DNA of 17,487 bases from assembly GCA_017450545.1 (NCBI GenBank), contig JAFSTL010000046.1, forward strand, positions 1-17,487. The letters are read 5' to 3'. How positions within the stretch are numbered: the stretch's first letter is position 1; every line of letters starts with the position of its first letter. Source of the DNA: Alphaproteobacteria bacterium (GTDB taxonomy: Bacteria; Pseudomonadota; Alphaproteobacteria; RUG11792). Below the pieces are notes generated by a model that saw nothing but the letters and a program-made list of their open reading frames with translations, was not told the DNA's origin and did no database searches. The translations under genes were made by a program, and so were the position numbers. Below, one piece after another: positions 15,593 through 17,487 of this stretch.

Positions 15593-16507
15593 CTAGAATT
15601 CTCTTGAGTGTATACAATTTTTCGCTATTTGTTTCTCTCCTTTAAACACTTTCGAAAGAAGCAAAATCCTGGGGCAACGGAAAAGTACCAAACTTACACA
15701 ATTTTCGAGCATGTTTGAAATATCTACTTTGTGTGAGTTTGGATCGTCATCGAAGAATGATTTTAGATTCTTATAGAAGTGTGGCATGCGATTTGTATTT
15801 AAAAATTCAATGGACACAATTGTCCTCTTATTATCCAAAATTAAGCTCATTTGTGTCTCTTTGTTATTAAAATCCATAGCTCTATCGAAAAATATGGACG
15901 ATAAACTAAGGCAACTATCAAACATATTGCTCATGTCTTTTACATTCTGTGTATCAAAACTACTTAAATCTAGAGAAGATAAACTTTGGCAATCATAAAA
16001 CATATACTCCATATTAGTAACATTCTTTGTATCAAAGGCGCTTACATCGAGGTTTTTTAAACTTGAGCAGTCATAGAACACACATCCCATGCCAGTCACA
16101 TTAGCTGTATTAAAGTTACGTAGGTCTAGGAATATTAAATGGTCGCAAGTAGAAAACATAGATCCCATATTCGTCACCTCCTTTGTATCAAGGCTACTTA
16201 GATCTAGGGCTGTTAAACTCTTGCAATCGCGGAACATTTCTAACATAGAGGGTACATTCTTTGTGTCAAAGTTGCTTAGATTTAGAGAAATTAAATTTTT
16301 GCAATTACGAAACATACCTTGCATATCAGTTACATTAGATGTACCTGCGCCACTGAAGTCAACGCTTTTTATGCTCGAACTATTTGCAAACATGTTCATA
16401 CAATCTGGATCTAGTATAACTTTACGACCATTTACCGCCAGAAATTTGATATGGAAAAACAAATTCTGAATATTCAGATTTTTGAAACATTCATAATCAA
16501 TTCGCAC
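15593..16507 (-). CDS. BspA-type leucine-rich repeat protein, C-terminal part after an in-frame amber codon
   Basis: This 304-codon frame encodes about six to seven 26-residue repeats (residues 36-208) of the BspA/DUF285 type, such as NVTNMEYMFYDCQSLSSLDL. At DNA level the period is exactly 78 bases (GTATCAAA-like words at 15951, 16029 and 16107). DUF285 repeats occur in surface proteins of mycoplasmas and other host-associated bacteria and usually mediate binding. The frame is continuous with the upstream exported fragment, separated only by TAG at 16508-16510. The nominal start is GTG directly after that stop, with no Shine-Dalgarno and no signal peptide of its own. So it is most likely the body of one 437-codon gene, now broken or read through. 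The frame stops six bases before the IS remnant's TA duplication. The last 60 residues lose the repeat pattern, so the 3' end may have been altered. Confidence 0.7.
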   Translation of the reverse strand: MRIDYECFKNLNIQNLFFHIKFLAVNGRKVILDPDCMNMFANSSSIKSVDFSGAGTSNVTDMQGMFRNCKNLISLNLSNFDTKNVPSMLEMFRDCKSLTALDLSSLDTKEVTNMGSMFSTCDHLIFLDLRNFNTANVTGMGCVFYDCSSLKNLDVSAFDTKNVTNMEYMFYDCQSLSSLDLSSFDTQNVKDMSNMFDSCLSLSSIFFDRAMDFNNKETQMSLILDNKRTIVSIEFLNTNRMPHFYKNLKSFFDDDPNSHKVDISNMLENCVSLVLFRCPRILLLSKVFKGEKQIAKNCIHSREF

Positions 16508-16510
16508 CTA
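16508..16510 (-). other. In-frame amber codon splitting the LRR gene
   Basis: TAG (read on the minus strand) sits between GAAATTGATGGCAAG and GTGCGAATTGATTAT. Codons before and after are in the same frame, with signal peptide upstream and LRRs downstream. A single base change from CAG, AAG, GAG or TGG would explain it. UAG is also the stop of rnc and ligA here, so general recoding is unlikely. Confidence 0.85.
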
Positions 16511-16906
16511 CTTGCCATCAATTTCTGCTGGGATTCTCAGTTCTACTTCTATTTGATCTTCAGGAAAAACAGGGCGACCACCATTACCCTTAACCTGTAA
16601 TAACTTTTCCAATATAATTTCGTTTGCATCAGTTGTACCCCATTCTATGTTTGCATAATTACTGAACTTTTTTGTTCGATGATAACATTCTAATTTTTTA
16701 TATCTTTCATGACTTGCATCAGATATCCCGATATATCTGTAGTTTGGATCCTTAAAATATTCGTATTCCATATCTGATATGGCAATGTAGTTTTTATATT
16801 TATCGTTCAACAAATCTTCAGCATTTATTGTCAGACTTTCCGCAACAATTTTCTGATTTACGCAGACGCAGACTATAGCTGAAGTTACCAAACCTATCTT
16901 TTTCAT
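16508..16906 (-). CDS. Exported N-terminal fragment of the BspA-type LRR protein
   Basis: This 132-residue frame begins with a good Sec signal peptide (MKKIGLVTSAIVCVCVNQ, cleavage probably near VAES). It continues with a Tyr/Asp/Glu-rich segment containing two related motifs, YIAISDMEYEYFKD and YIGISDASHERYKK. It then has a short domain (EKLLQVKGNGGRPVFPEDQI) leading to ELRIPAEIDGK and the TAG. In related domain layouts such a leader precedes the LRR domain, and here the LRRs follow in the same frame directly after the stop. Taken alone it would be a small exported protein of unknown function. The start ATG lacks a clear Shine-Dalgarno sequence. Confidence 0.7.
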   Translation of the reverse strand: MKKIGLVTSAIVCVCVNQKIVAESLTINAEDLLNDKYKNYIAISDMEYEYFKDPNYRYIGISDASHERYKKLECYHRTKKFSNYANIEWGTTDANEIILEKLLQVKGNGGRPVFPEDQIEVELRIPAEIDGK

Positions 16907-17075
16907 TTTTCGATCAGTCTATTTATTCACGTTCATCATTTTAATGAAAATTTTTTGCAATGTCTATGCTTTTAACCCAAATCGGGATTGATAAACAAAT
17001 CAATAAAATGAAAGATTCACTTTAGCAATGCAATATAATAGTAACTGGCAGCAGCCGTTGTGTATCATGTATGGT

Positions 17076-17487
17076 ATGGAACTGAAATGTTTAAGGTGTT
17101 GGTATTTAGACTTAAGAAAAAATGGGCATATGAATGGGAATCAGAGGTATAAGTGTAAGAATTGCGGGTAACAATATACGAAAACCACGCCACGTGGCAA
17201 GCCCGAAAATGACAAGATTATGGCTTTGATACGCTTTTTGTCGGGATTAACAATGCGAGCTACGGGCAAAATCGTTGGGGTAACGACGCAAAGTGTAATG
17301 CGGTGGTGACGCAAAATGCATACCAAATTTATAACTGAAAAGCCTGATATTGCAACGGTTACGGAGGTGGAAATGGATGAAAATCGAAACCACAATGTCA
17401 GGAAAACTATCGCCCATTGCAGCAAAAAACTCATTGGGTTGGCATTGGGACGTCGTGATACCAAAACATTGATAAAGATGTACAACA
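17076..17487 (+). pseudogene. IS1-family transposase, interrupted by two stops and by the window edge
   Basis: Reading plus frame from ATG 17076 gives a zinc-finger start (CLRC and, after RKNGHMNGNQRY, CKNC), then a TAA at 17169-17171 where relatives usually have Tyr. The frame continues YTKTTPRGKPENDKIMALIR, FLSGLTMRATGKIVGVTTQS and VMRW to a TGA at 17307-17309. It goes on through RKMHTKFITEKPDI, VTEVEMDENR (with the first catalytic Asp region) and KKLIGLALGRRDTKTLIKMYN to the edge. This is the InsA/InsB-type layout of single-frame IS1 relatives. Two nonsense codons make it a pseudogene. The segment just upstream (about 17040-17070, GTAACTGGCAGCAGCC) may be the element's left end, but the other end is outside the window. 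Confidence 0.8.

Noticed and set aside
16508..16510. Genome-wide reassignment of UAG
   Set aside because: rnc and ligA end in TAG at their expected C-termini, so UAG works as a stop here.
17141..17485. Minus-strand frame of 114 codons at the right edge
   Set aside because: It is the complement of the decayed IS1-family transposase, whose plus-strand reading shows the family motifs.

Overview
The window looks like a piece of chromosome from an AT-rich alphaproteobacterium with a host-associated lifestyle, most likely a Holosporales-type protist endosymbiont. This is inferred from gene content and not proven. The lepB-rnc pair with a 4-base overlap is typical of Alphaproteobacteria. An aromatic amino acid permease, a type VI secretion baseplate gene, BspA-type leucine-rich repeats, several exported proteins of unknown function and decayed insertion sequences all fit an intracellular or epibiotic bacterium.

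Layout. (1) Bases 1-5186 form an accessory locus. Two minus-strand genes encode exported low-complexity proteins. One is a long coiled-coil protein that ends in 25-residue Gln/Pro-rich tandem repeats and runs off the left edge. The other is a Gln/Pro/Asn-rich protein. Diverging from them is a lone tssF, the type VI secretion baseplate gene, without tssG or other T6SS genes beside it. (2) Bases 5221-9825 hold a compact minus-strand run read in the order nth, a membrane protein of unknown function, rbfA, nuoD, lepB, rnc. Short gaps or overlaps suggest an operon. The nuoD is separated from other complex I genes and lacks about 22 internal residues. (3) Bases 9922-11352 encode an exported protein of unknown function, convergent with ligA (11554-13548). 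(4) ligA and a TyrP-like aromatic amino acid permease (13844-14974) diverge from a 295-base AT-rich spacer with direct and inverted repeats. (5) Bases 15078-17487 are mobile and degenerate. They hold a 507-base IS5-family remnant with intact terminal inverted repeats and a TA target duplication, an exported BspA-type LRR protein whose reading frame is cut by one in-frame amber codon, and an IS1-family transposase with two in-frame stops that leaves the right edge.

How it fits together. The core genes (RNA processing, signal peptide cleavage, ribosome maturation, DNA repair and replication, respiration) are ordinary cell functions. The other genes encode four exported proteins of unknown role, a contractile injection baseplate part and an amino acid importer, which is the kind of set expected at a host interface. 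The most interesting leads are the divergent tssF / low-complexity exported gene cluster, the amber-split LRR protein and the relocated, shortened nuoD. No RNA genes or CRISPR arrays were found.
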